Positions 28,058 to 38,885 of a stretch of DNA of 64,000 nt are shown here, one piece after another. Source of the DNA: Castellaniella sp. MT123. GTDB taxonomy: Bacteria > Pseudomonadota > Gammaproteobacteria > Burkholderiales > Burkholderiaceae_B. The notes beneath the pieces are model-generated. The model did no database searches. It saw only the letters and a list, made by a program, of their open reading frames with translations, and was not told the origin of the DNA. The translations under genes were made by a program, and so were the position numbers. The first letter of the stretch is position 1; every line of letters starts with the position of its first letter. The stretch is taken from NCBI RefSeq assembly GCF_039614765.1, contig NZ_CP154879.1, positions 372,001-436,000 of the forward strand. The letters are read 5' to 3'.

Positions 28058-29191
28058 TCAGGCCATACTGCCGATGGTCGTCCGGAAACGGCGCAGCGAC
28101 AAGTGAAACATGATCGAACCGATGAACAGCAGCGCCGCGAACGACGGCCAGACAACGCTGAATCCGGCTCCCCGGTACAGGATGGCCTGTCCGAGCTCGA
28201 CGAAGTGCGTGGTCGGTGCGGCCAGCATCAGGTCCTGGACGAGCCGCGGCATGCTTTCGCGTGGCGTCGTGCCGCCGGACAGCATTTCCAGGGGCAGCAG
28301 GATCAGGATGATCAGCATGCCGAACTGCGGCATGTTGCGCGCCAGGGTAGCCAGCCAGATGCCCATGGCTGTCATGGCGAACAGATGAAGCGTGGCGCCG
28401 GCGAAGAACAGCATCAGGGATCCCTCGATCGGAACGTGCAGGATGCCGCGGACGATGCCGTTGAGCGACAGGGCGGCGGCGGCCAGCACGACCAGGCTCA
28501 TGGACCAGACCTTGGAGAGCATGATCTGGGCTGGTGTCACGGGCATCACCAGCAGGTGTTCGATCGTGCCGTGTTCCCGCTCGCGGATGATCGCGGCTCC
28601 TGTCAGCAGGATCGACAGCATGGTGATCTGGTTGATGATCTCCATCAGGCCGCCGAACCAGGATTTCTCCAGAGCTGGGTTGAAGCGCGCGCGCAGGATC
28701 AGGTCCACCGGCGGCGCGATCGCCGGATTGCGGCCGCGTAGAAACGTATTGATCTCGCCCAGAATGATCTGCTGAATGTTTCCGCTACCGGTGAAAGCCT
28801 GGCTCATACGGGTGGCGTCGACGTTGATCTGGATCTCGGCAGTCCTTTCGGCCAGCACGTCGCGCTGGAAATTGGGAGGGATGTTCAGCACAAACGTGTA
28901 GCGGCCGATGTCCATGCCTCGGTCCACCTGCTCATGGTTGATCATGGCTGGCCGAATGAACTGGGGTGGATAGAAGGCGGCCGTGATCTGTTGGGACAGG
29001 GGGGACTGGTCCTCGTCGACGATGGCGATGGGGACGTGATGCAGGGTTTCGGGAATCGCTGTCGCAGCGGTATAGACCGAAACTGTGAACGAAAAGACGA
29101 TCAGCACCAGCATGACGGGGTCGCGCCACAGGCTCCAGAGCTCCTTGACGCCCAGGCGCCAGATCGTGTCGACGGAACGATGCAGCTTCAT
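28058..29191 (-). CDS. ABC-2 type transporter permease
   Basis: This 377-residue membrane protein has one N-terminal helix, a large periplasmic domain (about 50-180) and a C-terminal helix bundle with the ABC-2 core INQITMLSILLTGAAIIRERE. It is related to YhhJ/YbhR-type permeases and starts one base after the stop of the fused ATPase gene. It likely forms the membrane channel together with the permease half of that fused protein. Confidence 0.9.
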   Translation of the reverse strand: MKLHRSVDTIWRLGVKELWSLWRDPVMLVLIVFSFTVSVYTAATAIPETLHHVPIAIVDEDQSPLSQQITAAFYPPQFIRPAMINHEQVDRGMDIGRYTFVLNIPPNFQRDVLAERTAEIQINVDATRMSQAFTGSGNIQQIILGEINTFLRGRNPAIAPPVDLILRARFNPALEKSWFGGLMEIINQITMLSILLTGAAIIREREHGTIEHLLVMPVTPAQIMLSKVWSMSLVVLAAAALSLNGIVRGILHVPIEGSLMLFFAGATLHLFAMTAMGIWLATLARNMPQFGMLIILILLPLEMLSGGTTPRESMPRLVQDLMLAAPTTHFVELGQAILYRGAGFSVVWPSFAALLFIGSIMFHLSLRRFRTTIGSMA

Positions 29192-29192
29192 G

Positions 29193-31949
29193 TCAGCGAT
29201 CCTGTTTGCGAAGCAGGACGATGGCCGTGCCCAGAATGACGGGGATGGACAGCGCCATCGGCCAGATCGAGGGCCACAGGTCGTGAAACTCCAGGGCCTT
29301 GTTGAAGACCCCCCGGCTGATGGTGAACATGTAGGCGGCCGGGTAGATCTGACCGATGAAGCGGCCCGGACCTTCCATGGAACTGACCGGATCCATCAGG
29401 CCGGAGAACTGAACGGCGGGGATCATGGTGGCAATCATCGTGAAGAACATGGCGGCGATCTGGCTGCGAGTCATGGCGGAGGCCAGCAGCCCCAGGCCCG
29501 TCGCCGCGATGCAGTAAAGGATGGCGGAGACCGCCAGCGTCGGCAGACTGCCCTTGATGGGAACGCCGAAGACGGTGATCGACAACAGGCACATGACGAC
29601 GAAGTTCACCAATGCCAGGCCGATGTACGGGATCTGTTTGCCCAGCAGGAATTCCGTGCGGGATACCGGCGTGACATACAGATTGATGATCGAGCCCATT
29701 TCCTTTTCCCGGACCACGGCCAGGGCGGTGAGCATGGCGGGCAGCATGATGAGCAGCAGCGGGATGACCACCGGCACCATGGCCGGCAGGCTGCGCACGT
29801 CCGGGTTGTAGCGAAAGCGCGTCTGCAAGTTGGCCGGCTGGGTGGTCGACACGCCCAGGCGCTCGCGGCCTTGCTGCATCAGCCATTGCTGGTGCATCCC
29901 CTGGACGTAGCCCTTGATGGTCTCGGCCCGTTGCGGCATGGCGCCATCGATCCAGGCGCCGATCTCGGCCGTGCGGCCGTGCAGCAGATCACGCGCAAAG
30001 CCGGGAAGAATCTCGAGGGCCAGGGATAATTCGCCGCTGCGCATGCGGCGGTCCATGTCGGCATCGTCGAGGATCGGCGGATGTTCGATGAAATAGCGCG
30101 ATCCCGACAGATTCAGCACGTAGTCGCGGCTGATGGTGCTCTGATCCCGGTCCAGCACTGCAAAGCGCAGATTCTCGACGTCCATGCTGATGCCGAAGCC
30201 GATCACGAACATCAGCACCAGGGATCCCAGCAGGGCCAGGGTGCCGCGCACCGGATCGCGCTGCAGTTCCATGGATTCGCGTCGTGTGGTGCTGAGCAGC
30301 CGGGCCAGGCTGAATGGCGGGATGCGCCGCATGGCGGCCGGCGTCGCGTGGCCGGCGATGGCCGCAGGCAGGCTGGAGGGGGCCTCGACCGCCGGGACTG
30401 GGGCTGCGGCTTCGCCGTCCGCCTCGAGCAGGTAGCCGATGAAGGCTTCCTCCAGGTTCCTGGCGCCGCGCTTGCGGACCAGGTCGGCTGGCCGGTCGCT
30501 GTCGAGCACACGGCCGGCATGCATCATGGACATGCGGTCGCAGCGTTCCGCTTCGTTCATGACGTGCGTTGAAATGAAGATCGTGACCCGATCATGCCGC
30601 GATAGCGCGATCAGCAGGCGCCAGAACTCATCCCGGGCGATCGGGTCCACGCCCGAGGTCGGTTCGTCCAGGATCAGAAGTTCGGGCGCATGGACCATGG
30701 CAACAGCCAGTGACAGGCGCTGGCGGATGCCCAGCGGCAAGCTGTCGGGCAGCATGTCCAGCGCTTCGGTCAGGCCGAAACGGTCCACCATGGTCCGGAC
30801 CCGCTTATCGATGTGTTCGGGCGGGACGTGGAACAGGCGGGCATGCAGGACCAGGTTCTGCCGCACGCTCAGTTCGCTGTAGAGTGAAAACGTCTGCGAC
30901 ATGTAGCCGACCCGGCGGCGCACGTCCAGGTCGTCGGGATCGATCTCCCGGCCAAACAGCCATGCCCGGCCTTCGCTGGCGGGCAACAGTCCGGTCAGCA
31001 TCTTCATGGTGGTCGATTTGCCGCAGCCGTTCGATCCCAGGAAGCCGAAGATCTCGCCCCGTCGAATGCGGAAACTGACGTGATCGACGGCGACAAAATC
31101 CCCGAAGCGCATGGTCAGGTCGTGCGCCTCGATGGCGATGTCGCCGGCCCGGTCGTCCGGCAGCGGCGGGATTTCCACGGGGGCATATCCTTCGCGCCGG
31201 GCGGCGGGCAGCAGGCGGATGAAGGCCGATTCCAGCGTGTTCTGACCTGTGGCCGTCAGCAGTTCGGCCGGCGATCCGGTCGCGAGGATCCTGCCGGCGT
31301 CCATGGCGACCAGCCGATCGAAGCGCCGGGCTTCGTCCATGTAGGCGGTGGCGACGATCACACTCATCCGCGGCTGGCCACGGCGGATGCGGGCGATGAG
31401 ATCCCAGAATTGGGCGCGGGCCAGGGGGTCCACGCCCGTCGTCGGTTCGTCCAGGATCAGCAGATCCGGGTCGTGGATCAGGGCGCAGCACAGGCTGAGT
31501 TTCTGTCTCATGCCGCCGGACAGTTTGCCGGCCGGGCGCGACAGGAAGGGATGCAAGCCGGTGCTGCGGGTCAGGTCGTCGATACGCCGGCGCCGTTCGG
31601 CGGCTTCGTGGCCGAACAGCCGGGCGAAGAATTGCAGGTTTTCCTCGACGGAGAGCGTCGGGTAGAGGTTCTTCCCCAGGCCTTGCGGCATGTAAGCGAT
31701 GCGCGGGCAGGTCCGCCGGCGATGACCCCGCCGGGCCATGTTGCTTCCCAGGACTTCGACCTGGCCGTCCTGGATGACCCGGGCACCGGCCAGGATCGAC
31801 AGCAGGGTGGATTTCCCGACGCCGTCCGGACCGATCAGGCCCAGCATGCAGCCGGCGGGAATATCCAGATCGATATGATCCAGCGCCCGGATTTTGCCGT
31901 AGCGGTGGTTCAATTCCCGGACCCTGGCAGCGAAAGCAGGCAGTGTCAT
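29193..31949 (-). CDS. RbbA/YhiH-like double-ATPase ABC transporter fused to ABC-2 permease
   Basis: This 918-residue protein has two nucleotide-binding domains and a membrane domain. NBD1 (1-230) has Walker A at 40-47 (GPDGVGKS) and signature [14 protein letters not shown]2 (about 270-490) has GSNGCGKST but a degenerate signature [11 protein letters not shown]. The ABC-2 permease part follows from about 560, with [18 protein letters not shown]. The YhiH/RbbA family has the same plan. It works with the separate permease, HlyD-like adaptor and outer-membrane factor encoded beside it. The exported substrate is unknown. Confidence 0.92.
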   Translation of the reverse strand: MTLPAFAARVRELNHRYGKIRALDHIDLDIPAGCMLGLIGPDGVGKSTLLSILAGARVIQDGQVEVLGSNMARRGHRRRTCPRIAYMPQGLGKNLYPTLSVEENLQFFARLFGHEAAERRRRIDDLTRSTGLHPFLSRPAGKLSGGMRQKLSLCCALIHDPDLLILDEPTTGVDPLARAQFWDLIARIRRGQPRMSVIVATAYMDEARRFDRLVAMDAGRILATGSPAELLTATGQNTLESAFIRLLPAARREGYAPVEIPPLPDDRAGDIAIEAHDLTMRFGDFVAVDHVSFRIRRGEIFGFLGSNGCGKSTTMKMLTGLLPASEGRAWLFGREIDPDDLDVRRRVGYMSQTFSLYSELSVRQNLVLHARLFHVPPEHIDKRVRTMVDRFGLTEALDMLPDSLPLGIRQRLSLAVAMVHAPELLILDEPTSGVDPIARDEFWRLLIALSRHDRVTIFISTHVMNEAERCDRMSMMHAGRVLDSDRPADLVRKRGARNLEEAFIGYLLEADGEAAAPVPAVEAPSSLPAAIAGHATPAAMRRIPPFSLARLLSTTRRESMELQRDPVRGTLALLGSLVLMFVIGFGISMDVENLRFAVLDRDQSTISRDYVLNLSGSRYFIEHPPILDDADMDRRMRSGELSLALEILPGFARDLLHGRTAEIGAWIDGAMPQRAETIKGYVQGMHQQWLMQQGRERLGVSTTQPANLQTRFRYNPDVRSLPAMVPVVIPLLLIMLPAMLTALAVVREKEMGSIINLYVTPVSRTEFLLGKQIPYIGLALVNFVVMCLLSITVFGVPIKGSLPTLAVSAILYCIAATGLGLLASAMTRSQIAAMFFTMIATMIPAVQFSGLMDPVSSMEGPGRFIGQIYPAAYMFTISRGVFNKALEFHDLWPSIWPMALSIPVILGTAIVLLRKQDR

Positions 31950-31953
31950 AGCC

Positions 31954-33030
31954 TTACTCGGGCAGGCGGACCGTCAGCGATTCCGGCCAGGGTCGCGCGG
32001 GATCCGTGCGGACCCAGGCGACACCGGGCAGGCCGGTCTTGACCTGTTCCAGGTTCTTCAGCAGCAGATCGACCGGGATGCGGGCCTTGATGCGAAACAT
32101 CAGTTTTTGGCGCTCGCTGGCGGTTTCGACGGTTTTGGGGGTGAACTGCGACTGGCTGGCCACGAAGGATACTTCGGCCGGGATCACATACTGCGGCGCG
32201 GCATCCAGGACGATGTGGACTTCGCTGCCGATGGCCAGGCGTCCGGCAACCGCCTCGGGCATGAAGAACGTCATGGTGACATCGGCCAGATCCAGCATGT
32301 TCAGCACCCGGCCACCCGCCCCGAGGACCTCTCCGGGCTGGGCCACGCGCAACTGGATGCGCCCGTCGCGCGGGGCCTTCAGGCGGCTGTCTTCCAGATC
32401 GGACTGGACGCGGGCCACCGTGGCGGCAACCGCTGCGACGGCGGATTCGGCGCCGACCTGGTCGGCCTTGGCCGCCGATACGCCGGCCCGGGCCGAAACG
32501 ACCTGGGCTCTGGCAGCCGCCAGGCCCGCTTCGGCACTGTGCAACCGGGCCTGGTCGTCGTCCAGTTCCTGCTGCGATGCCGCCCCGCGCCGCACTAGGG
32601 ATTGCGAGCGGTTCAGCCGCTGGCGGGCGGCGAACAGGTCGCTTTCGCGTTGTTTGACGATGGCCTGCGCCGTGGCGACATCGCTTTCCCGCAGGGCGAC
32701 CTGCGCTTGAGCGGCGGTGACGGCATGGCCGGACTGACGCTGGCGGGCCTGGGCTTCTTCGAGTTGCGCCCGCAGGGAATCCGGATTCATGATCGCCAGG
32801 GTCTGGCCTGCCTTCACGAAATCGCCTTCGTTGACCAGGATCTGATCGACTCGGCCAGGCAGCTTGGTGGCGATGTCGATCTCCGTTGCCTCGATGCGGC
32901 CGTTGCCTTGCATGAAGCCGGGCCCGGGGCCGTCGTCTCCGGACCAACGCCAGGCGCCGTAGGCGCCGATCGCGACGGCGACAACCAGGATCAGCGGCCA
33001 GGGTCTCTTGATTCTGTCGGTCAGGCTCAT
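31954..33030 (-). CDS. HlyD-family membrane fusion protein
   Basis: This 358-residue periplasmic adaptor (YhiI-like) has an N-terminal anchor helix (about 11-29, [18 protein letters not shown]), a biotinyl-lipoyl-like segment ([20 protein letters not shown]), a long Ala/Gln/Arg-rich coiled-coil hairpin (about 85-210) and a barrel domain. It bridges the ABC exporter and the outer-membrane channel. It lies 4 bases before the ABC gene and 5 bases after the outer-membrane factor gene, so the set is clearly one transcription unit. Confidence 0.93.
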   Translation of the reverse strand: MSLTDRIKRPWPLILVVAVAIGAYGAWRWSGDDGPGPGFMQGNGRIEATEIDIATKLPGRVDQILVNEGDFVKAGQTLAIMNPDSLRAQLEEAQARQRQSGHAVTAAQAQVALRESDVATAQAIVKQRESDLFAARQRLNRSQSLVRRGAASQQELDDDQARLHSAEAGLAAARAQVVSARAGVSAAKADQVGAESAVAAVAATVARVQSDLEDSRLKAPRDGRIQLRVAQPGEVLGAGGRVLNMLDLADVTMTFFMPEAVAGRLAIGSEVHIVLDAAPQYVIPAEVSFVASQSQFTPKTVETASERQKLMFRIKARIPVDLLLKNLEQVKTGLPGVAWVRTDPARPWPESLTVRLPE

Positions 33031-33035
33031 ATCGC

Positions 33036-34565
33036 TCAGGGGACGGATGGGGTTGCAGGGGCGGGCTGCCCAACGACCGGAGCGGCCAGGACCCGGCTGG
33101 CGCCGCCGCCCAGCGCGGCATACAGGGCCACCTGGCTCGACAGCCAGGCGCGGCGGACTTGAACCAGCTGTTGCTGGGCCGTCAGCAGGTCGCGCTTGGC
33201 ATCCAGGACCTCCAGGTAGGGAGCGGCGCCGCTGTCATAGCGCATCTGCGCCAGGTTCGCCCGCTCGGCCTGAGTCTGCGCCATGCGGGCCTGGACAGCC
33301 ATCTGTTCGGCCGTGCCCTGACGGACCGACAAGGCATCGGCGACCTCGCGAAAGGCGGTCTGGATGACTTTTTCGTAGGTTGCCACGGCGATGTCGCGGC
33401 GCACTTCCGCCACATCCAGATTGGCTTGCAGGCGGCCTGCCGTGAAAATCGGGATGTCGATGACCGGTGCGAAGGTCCAGGCCTTGCTGCCGCTCGCGAA
33501 CAGACCATCGAGTTCGGCGCTGGCCGAACCGATGGCCGAAGTCAGGGCAATGCGTGGCAGGAACGCGGCGCGGGCTGCGCCGATCCGGGCATGAGCGGAT
33601 CTCAGTTGGTATTCGGCGGCCCGGATGTCCGGGCGGGCCACCAGGACTTCGGAGGGCAGGCCCGGTTCCAGTCGCGCCAGTTGGGTTGACGCCAGATCGG
33701 CGCCGCCGGCTGGTGCGATCCCCGGGTCCGTTCCGGTCAGCAGCGTCAGGGCGTGAACGGCGGCGGCCTGTTCCTGTTTCAGCTGGACCTGCAGGGACTC
33801 CGCCTGGATCAGCAGCGTGCGGACCTGGGTCAGTTCCAGTTCCGAAGACGAGCCGATCGCCTTGCGCTGCTCGAAGATGTCCAGGGACTGCCGCCGGTTG
33901 CGTACCGCTTCATCCGCCAGGAAAGCGCGTTGATTCAGTTCCCGCAAGACCAGCACCGAATCGGCCACCTGGCGCACCAGCGCCACCTGAACCGCCTGGC
34001 GGGCGGCGTCGGTGGCCAGCCAGTCATTCAGCGCGGCTTCGTTCAGGTTGCGTATCCGGCCCCAGAGATCGATTTCCCAATGGGTGAGGCCAATGCTGGC
34101 TTGGTACTGTGACTGGATCTGAGGCTGCCCGGTCGGATTGAGGTCGCCGGGCACGCGGCTGCGTTCCATGCCGCCTTGAGCGCCGATCGAAGGCGGCAGG
34201 TCCGCCCGCTGGATGCGGTAGGCGGCTTCGGCCTCGCGGACACGCAGCAAGGCCAGGCGTTCGTCGCGATTATGTTGCAGGGCCAAGCCGATCAGTCGGT
34301 GGATGTCGGGATCCTGAAAATAATGGGACCAGTCCAGATCACGCAATGCGCGGGTGGTGGTCGTCCCGGTGTCGGCAGGCCAGTCGTTCGCGACCGGCGG
34401 TGGCGGAATCCGGGTCTCGGGCGCCAGGTTGATGCATGCCGACAGCGTCAGCAGCAGACCGGCGGCGCCTGCCGCGCGCGCAAGCCGCGGTCCCCACCGG
34501 GGGCGCCCGGCAGGGTGCTGGCGATGGCCTGGGCCGTGGCGGGCGCCGGATGAGTGCCATGGCAT
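33036..34565 (-). CDS. NodT/OprM-type outer-membrane efflux lipoprotein
   Basis: This 509-residue TolC-like channel has a lipobox in LLLTLSACINLAPE, giving a lipidated Cys near residue 43. Two repeated outer-membrane efflux domains follow, with family motifs LRELNQRAFLADEAVRNR, ARPDIRAAEYQLRSAHARIG and ASGSKAWTFAPVIDIPIF. The annotated N-terminus before the signal peptide is Arg/His/Pro-rich, so the real start may lie further in. It follows the PHA synthase by 3 bases. It completes a tripartite type I-like exporter. Confidence 0.9.
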   Translation of the reverse strand: MPWHSSGARHGPGHRQHPAGRPRWGPRLARAAGAAGLLLTLSACINLAPETRIPPPPVANDWPADTGTTTTRALRDLDWSHYFQDPDIHRLIGLALQHNRDERLALLRVREAEAAYRIQRADLPPSIGAQGGMERSRVPGDLNPTGQPQIQSQYQASIGLTHWEIDLWGRIRNLNEAALNDWLATDAARQAVQVALVRQVADSVLVLRELNQRAFLADEAVRNRRQSLDIFEQRKAIGSSSELELTQVRTLLIQAESLQVQLKQEQAAAVHALTLLTGTDPGIAPAGGADLASTQLARLEPGLPSEVLVARPDIRAAEYQLRSAHARIGAARAAFLPRIALTSAIGSASAELDGLFASGSKAWTFAPVIDIPIFTAGRLQANLDVAEVRRDIAVATYEKVIQTAFREVADALSVRQGTAEQMAVQARMAQTQAERANLAQMRYDSGAAPYLEVLDAKRDLLTAQQQLVQVRRAWLSSQVALYAALGGGASRVLAAPVVGQPAPATPSVP

Positions 34566-34568
34566 GGA

Positions 34569-36323
34569 TCAGGTCTCCAGGACATAGCTGCCTGGAGCGT
34601 CACCCAGGTCTGCGCAGCCTGGGCAACCCAGGTCGGGGACGGCCTGGAGCGGACCCGAACGGTCCGCCAGCCACTGCGTCCAGGCGGTCCACCAGGATCC
34701 GTCGTGGACCGGCGTGGAGGCCATCCAGTCGTCGGGCGGCAGGAATGGGGCGCCCGGTTGGCGGGTGCGGATGCGATATTGGCGGCGGGGATGGCCGGGC
34801 TCGTTGACGATGCCGGCATTGTGGCCGCCGCTGGTCAGCACGAAGCTGATCTCGCCCGGATTGAATTGATGCAGCTTGTAGACCGAGCGCCAGGGAGCGA
34901 CGTGATCGGTGACGGTGCCCACCGCGAAGATCGGCAGGCGGATATCGCCGACCGAGACGGGACGCCCGTTGACCGGGTAGCGGCCGGCGCTGAGGTCGTT
35001 GTTCAGGTAGAGGCGGCGCAGGTACTGCGAATGCATGCGGGCCGGCATGCGGGTGGTGTCGGCATTCCAGGCCATCAGGTCGTTGACGGGGCGCCGATCG
35101 CCCAGCAGATATTCATGGATGACCCGCGACCACAGCAGGTCATAGGATCGCAGCATCTGGAAGGCGCCCGCCATCTGGTCGGCGCTGAAATAGCCCAGGC
35201 GCAGCATCTGGGCCTCCAGCATGTGGACCTGCGCCTCGTCGATGAACAGGCCGATTTCCCCCGGTTCGCTGAAATCGACCTGGGCGGTGAGCAGACTGAT
35301 GCTGGCCAGACGGTCGTCGCCGTCGCGGGCCATGGCCGCCGCCGCGATGGACAGCAGGGTGCCTCCCAGGCAGTAGCCGGTGGCGTGGATACGGCGCTCT
35401 GGCTGGATCCTGTTGATCGTGTCCAGGGCGGCGAAGAAACCCTCGCGCAGATAGTCATCCATGCCGCGCTGGGCATCGGCGTCCGTCGGGTTCTTCCAGG
35501 AAATGCAATAGACCGTGTAGCCCTGGTCGCGAAGGTAGCGCACCAAAGAATTGTGCGGCGACAGATCCAGGATGTAATACTTCATGATCCATGCCGGCAT
35601 CAGCAGGACCGGTTCGGGGCGCACGGTTTCAGTGGTCGGCGCGTATTGGATCAGTTCGATCAGGCCATTGCGCAGGACGACCTTGCCCGGCATCGTTGCA
35701 ACGTCCCGGCCGACCTGGAACCGGTCGGCTCCGGCCGCCGGCATTCCGGCCTGGTGGCGGACGATATCCTCCAGCAGGTAGCCGCCGCCGCGCAGCAGGT
35801 TCATCCCGCGTTCGGCGAAGGTGCGGTTCAGCGCCACCGGATTGGTCCAGAGGCGGTTGCCGGGCGACACCATGTCCAGCCACTGGCGGGCCCAGAAACT
35901 GACCTGCCGCTGATGATGCGGATCGACGCCGCTCAGGTCGGATGTGGCTTTTTCCCACCAGTCCTGGGTCAGCAGGAAGCTTTGGTGCAGGAGATTGAAG
36001 GGCCAGCGGCACCAGGCCGGATCGCTGAAGCGGCGGTCGGTCTCGGGCGGGGTGACGCATGCGCGGGAAGGATTCCCGGACGCCTGCAGGCTGTCGAACA
36101 GGTATTGCCCCAGGTCGCGCTGGTGGTGGGCGGCGAGACGCAGCAGTTCGGTCTGTTTACCGGGCGACGCGGCCAGATGCATGGCCCAGTCCAGCCAGGC
36201 CAGGCTGATCGACGCGGGCGACAGCGAGGCAAAGGCGCGTGCCTGGTTGGCGTGGAAATATTGATCCGTTTCCCGGCTTGCGGCCTGGGTGTCGATGACA
36301 TGGTCGGTCGAAACTGGTGACAT
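34569..36323 (-). CDS. phaC: Poly(3-hydroxyalkanoate) synthase, paralogue in exporter operon
   Basis: This 584-residue class I-type PHA synthase joins (R)-3-hydroxyacyl-CoA units into polyester. The N-terminal PhaC domain contains PFNLLHQSFLLTQDWWE. The catalytic nucleophile is C318 in the box GYCLGG, the general base His is in SGGHNAGIVNEP, and the Asp is in VTDHVAPWRS. It is the first gene of a minus-strand operon with an ABC exporter, phaB, pta and ackA. It diverges clearly from the second synthase at 43751-45370. AGGGGGG precedes the ATG. Confidence 0.92.
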   Translation of the reverse strand: MSPVSTDHVIDTQAASRETDQYFHANQARAFASLSPASISLAWLDWAMHLAASPGKQTELLRLAAHHQRDLGQYLFDSLQASGNPSRACVTPPETDRRFSDPAWCRWPFNLLHQSFLLTQDWWEKATSDLSGVDPHHQRQVSFWARQWLDMVSPGNRLWTNPVALNRTFAERGMNLLRGGGYLLEDIVRHQAGMPAAGADRFQVGRDVATMPGKVVLRNGLIELIQYAPTTETVRPEPVLLMPAWIMKYYILDLSPHNSLVRYLRDQGYTVYCISWKNPTDADAQRGMDDYLREGFFAALDTINRIQPERRIHATGYCLGGTLLSIAAAAMARDGDDRLASISLLTAQVDFSEPGEIGLFIDEAQVHMLEAQMLRLGYFSADQMAGAFQMLRSYDLLWSRVIHEYLLGDRRPVNDLMAWNADTTRMPARMHSQYLRRLYLNNDLSAGRYPVNGRPVSVGDIRLPIFAVGTVTDHVAPWRSVYKLHQFNPGEISFVLTSGGHNAGIVNEPGHPRRQYRIRTRQPGAPFLPPDDWMASTPVHDGSWWTAWTQWLADRSGPLQAVPDLGCPGCADLGDAPGSYVLET

Positions 36324-36342
36324 GGCGATCCCCCCTATCGAC

Positions 36343-36384
36343 TTTGTAGCCGATAATTCCGCGACCAGTCCTGCTCGAGATCAA
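36343..36384 (-). promoter_or_regulatory. Predicted class II FNR/ANR-type promoter of the phaC-exporter-ackA operon
   Basis: On the minus strand TTGAT-CTCG-AGCAG (36384-36371) matches the FNR consensus at 8 of 10 positions. A TACAAA -10 element lies at 36348-36343. If transcription starts near 36336, the site is centred at -41.5, exactly the class II activator position, and the leader is about 12 bases. The geometry is seen directly; FNR/ANR control is inference. Confidence 0.55.
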
Positions 36385-36449
36385 GATATCGGTCTGATTT
36401 TCCTCTCGCGCCGATGGTGATTGCCGTGCCAGCCGTCTTTTGCGGGGAT

Positions 36450-38822
36450 TCAGCGTTTGCCCTGCAAACGGGCGAATGCCTCCGCCATTGCGCCCTGCGG
36501 CGCGCCAGCTGCTCCATCCGGCCGCCCGCCACGCTGACCCGTGCGCCCGCCAGGCTTGCCGGTGGCGGGCTTGTCCGACCGCGCGGACTGCCGCGGTTCC
36601 GGGTCGTCCTTGCGCATACTCAGCGCGATCCGCTTGCGCGTCACGTCCACTTCCAGAACACGGACTTCCACGGTCTGCCCCACGCGCACCACGTCGCGCG
36701 GGTCCTTGACGAACTTATCCGCCAGGGCCGACACGTGCACCAGACCGTCCTGGTGCACGCCGATGTCCACGAACGCCCCGAAGTTGGCGACGTTGCTGAT
36801 GACACCTTCCAGCACCATACCCGGCACCAGGTCCTTGATGTCGTGGACGCCTTCCTTGAAGCGGGCGGTCTTGAATTCCGGGCGGGGGTCGCGGCCGGGC
36901 TTCTCCAGCTCCGCAAAAATATCGCGCACCGTCGGCAGGCCAAAGCGTTCGTTGGTGAAGTCCGCTGGAGACAGGCCTTTCAGGGCCTGGGGCTGACCCA
37001 TCAAATCCGCTGCGGGCCGGCCGGCCCGGAGCACGATCTGCTCGACCACCGGATAAGCTTCCGGGTGCACGGCGGAGGCGTCCAGCGGGTTGTCCGATCC
37101 CGGTACCCGCAGGAAGCCGGCCGCCTGCTCGAATGCCTTGTCGCCGAAACGCGGGACCTCGAGCAGTGCCCGGCGGTTGGCGAAGGCGCCATGCGCCTCG
37201 CGCCACTGGACGATGTTGCGCGCCAGTGTCGCATTCAGACCCGAGACTCGCGTCAGCAGCGGCGCCGAGGCGGTGTTGACGTCGACCCCGACCGCATTGA
37301 CGCAGTCCTCGACGACGGTGTCCAGGGATCGTGCGAGTTCGCGCTGATTCACGTCGTGCTGATACTGGCCCACGCCGATCGCCTTGGGTTCGATCTTGAC
37401 CAGCTCGGCCAGCGGATCCTGCAGCCGACGGGCGATGGACACCGCGCCGCGCAGGCTGACGTCCAGCTCCGGGAATTCCTGGGCAGCCAATTCCGACGCG
37501 GAATAGACCGAGGCCCCGGCTTCGGAGACCACGATGCGGTCGAACTTCAGCTCGGGATGGCGTTCCTGCAAGGCTGCCACCAGACGTTCGGTTTCCCGCG
37601 ATGCCGTGCCGTTGCCAATGGCAACCAGAGGGATCTTGTGGCGGCTCATCACGGCCGCGAGCGCACGCAGGCTGCCCTCGACGTCGCGGCGCGGTTCGAA
37701 GGGGTAGATGGTGACGGTGTCCAGCAGCTTGCCGGTGGCGTCGATCGCGGCGACTTTCACGCCGGTGCGGATGCCGGGATCGAGCCCCAGGACGGCCTTG
37801 GGGCCGGCGGGCGCCGCCAGCAGCAGGTCCTTCAGGTTGGCGGCAAAGACCCGGATCGCTTCCATTTCCGCGGATTCGCGCAGGCGGCCGATCAGTTCCG
37901 TCTCGAAGGCGGTCAGCAGTTTCACGCGCCAGGTCCAGCGGCAGACATCGGCCAGCCAGTGCTGACGCGCGCTCGCCTGGGCGTCGAAGCGGGCATCGAT
38001 CCGCAGCACGTCGGCCACGCGAACCATGCAGGGGTGCGGCGTCAGGGCTTCCTGCTCGGCGTCCAGACCCAGGCGCAGGTCCAGGATGCCTTGCTGGCGG
38101 CCGCGCAGCAGGGCCAGGATGCGGTGCGAGGGCAGGGTGCGCAGGGTTTCGCTGAAATCGAACCAGTCGCGGAATTTCTCACCCTCGGTTTCCTTGCCGG
38201 CAACCACCTGGGCGTAGATTCGGCCCGTATTCCAGAGTTCGCTGCGCAGGCTCTCCAGCAGCGGCGCGTGCTCGGCGAAGCGCTCGGCCAGGATGTCGCG
38301 GGCTCCGTTGAGCACCGCCTTGGCATCGGCGAAACCGGCGTCGGCGTTCAGGTAGCCGGTCGCCAGGCTTTCGGGGTCCGCGGCGGGGTCGTCCAGCAGG
38401 CGGTCGGCCAGTGGCTCCAGGCCGGCTTCGCGGGCAATCTGGGCACGGGTGCGGCGTTTGGGTTTGTAGGGGGCGTACAGGTCCTCCAGCCGCTGCTTGC
38501 TGTCGGCGGCCAGGATCTGTGCCTGCAGGGTGTCGTCCAGCTTGCCTTGCTGGGTGATCGAGTCCAGGATCGCGATGCGCCGGCCTTCCAGTTCGCGGAT
38601 GTAGAGCAGCCGGACTTCCAGCTGCCGCAGGACCGTGTCGTCCAGCCCGCCGGTGGCTTCCTTGCGGTAGCGCGCAATGAAGGGGACGGTCGCACCAGAG
38701 TCGAGCAGGTCGACGGCGGCCGCGATCTGGGTCGGCCGGGCATCCAGTTCGGCGGTCAGCAGCCGCAGCACGCGGGCCGGGTCGACTGCATGGATGGATG
38801 ATGTCGGGGAAGTCGTGGACAT
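36450..38822 (-). CDS. tex: Tex family transcription accessory protein
   Basis: This 790-residue RNA-binding protein is highly conserved. It has the N-terminal Tex domain ([32 protein letters not shown]), a YqgF-like nuclease fold ([18 protein letters not shown]), helix-hairpin-helix repeats (about 490-560) and an S1 domain near the C-terminus ([17 protein letters not shown], about 650-720). The tail is basic and low-complexity. It was first named in Bordetella pertussis for effects on toxin expression. It is divergent from the helicase gene. Confidence 0.96.
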   Translation of the reverse strand: MSTTSPTSSIHAVDPARVLRLLTAELDARPTQIAAAVDLLDSGATVPFIARYRKEATGGLDDTVLRQLEVRLLYIRELEGRRIAILDSITQQGKLDDTLQAQILAADSKQRLEDLYAPYKPKRRTRAQIAREAGLEPLADRLLDDPAADPESLATGYLNADAGFADAKAVLNGARDILAERFAEHAPLLESLRSELWNTGRIYAQVVAGKETEGEKFRDWFDFSETLRTLPSHRILALLRGRQQGILDLRLGLDAEQEALTPHPCMVRVADVLRIDARFDAQASARQHWLADVCRWTWRVKLLTAFETELIGRLRESAEMEAIRVFAANLKDLLLAAPAGPKAVLGLDPGIRTGVKVAAIDATGKLLDTVTIYPFEPRRDVEGSLRALAAVMSRHKIPLVAIGNGTASRETERLVAALQERHPELKFDRIVVSEAGASVYSASELAAQEFPELDVSLRGAVSIARRLQDPLAELVKIEPKAIGVGQYQHDVNQRELARSLDTVVEDCVNAVGVDVNTASAPLLTRVSGLNATLARNIVQWREAHGAFANRRALLEVPRFGDKAFEQAAGFLRVPGSDNPLDASAVHPEAYPVVEQIVLRAGRPAADLMGQPQALKGLSPADFTNERFGLPTVRDIFAELEKPGRDPRPEFKTARFKEGVHDIKDLVPGMVLEGVISNVANFGAFVDIGVHQDGLVHVSALADKFVKDPRDVVRVGQTVEVRVLEVDVTRKRIALSMRKDDPEPRQSARSDKPATGKPGGRTGQRGGRPDGAAGAPQGAMAEAFARLQGKR

Positions 38823-38833
38823 GGGGACGTCCT

Positions 38834-38860
38834 AAAATGCGGGTTCAAGCGGCGCATTTT
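38834..38860. promoter_or_regulatory. Inverted repeat between tex and the helicase gene
   Basis: Perfect arms AAAATGCG and CGCATTTT are separated by 11 bases in the 63-base divergent gap. It could be an operator or part of either promoter. No regulator family is recognised. Confidence 0.35.
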
Positions 38861-38885
38861 GCCATAGCACGCGTGCGGGCGATAA

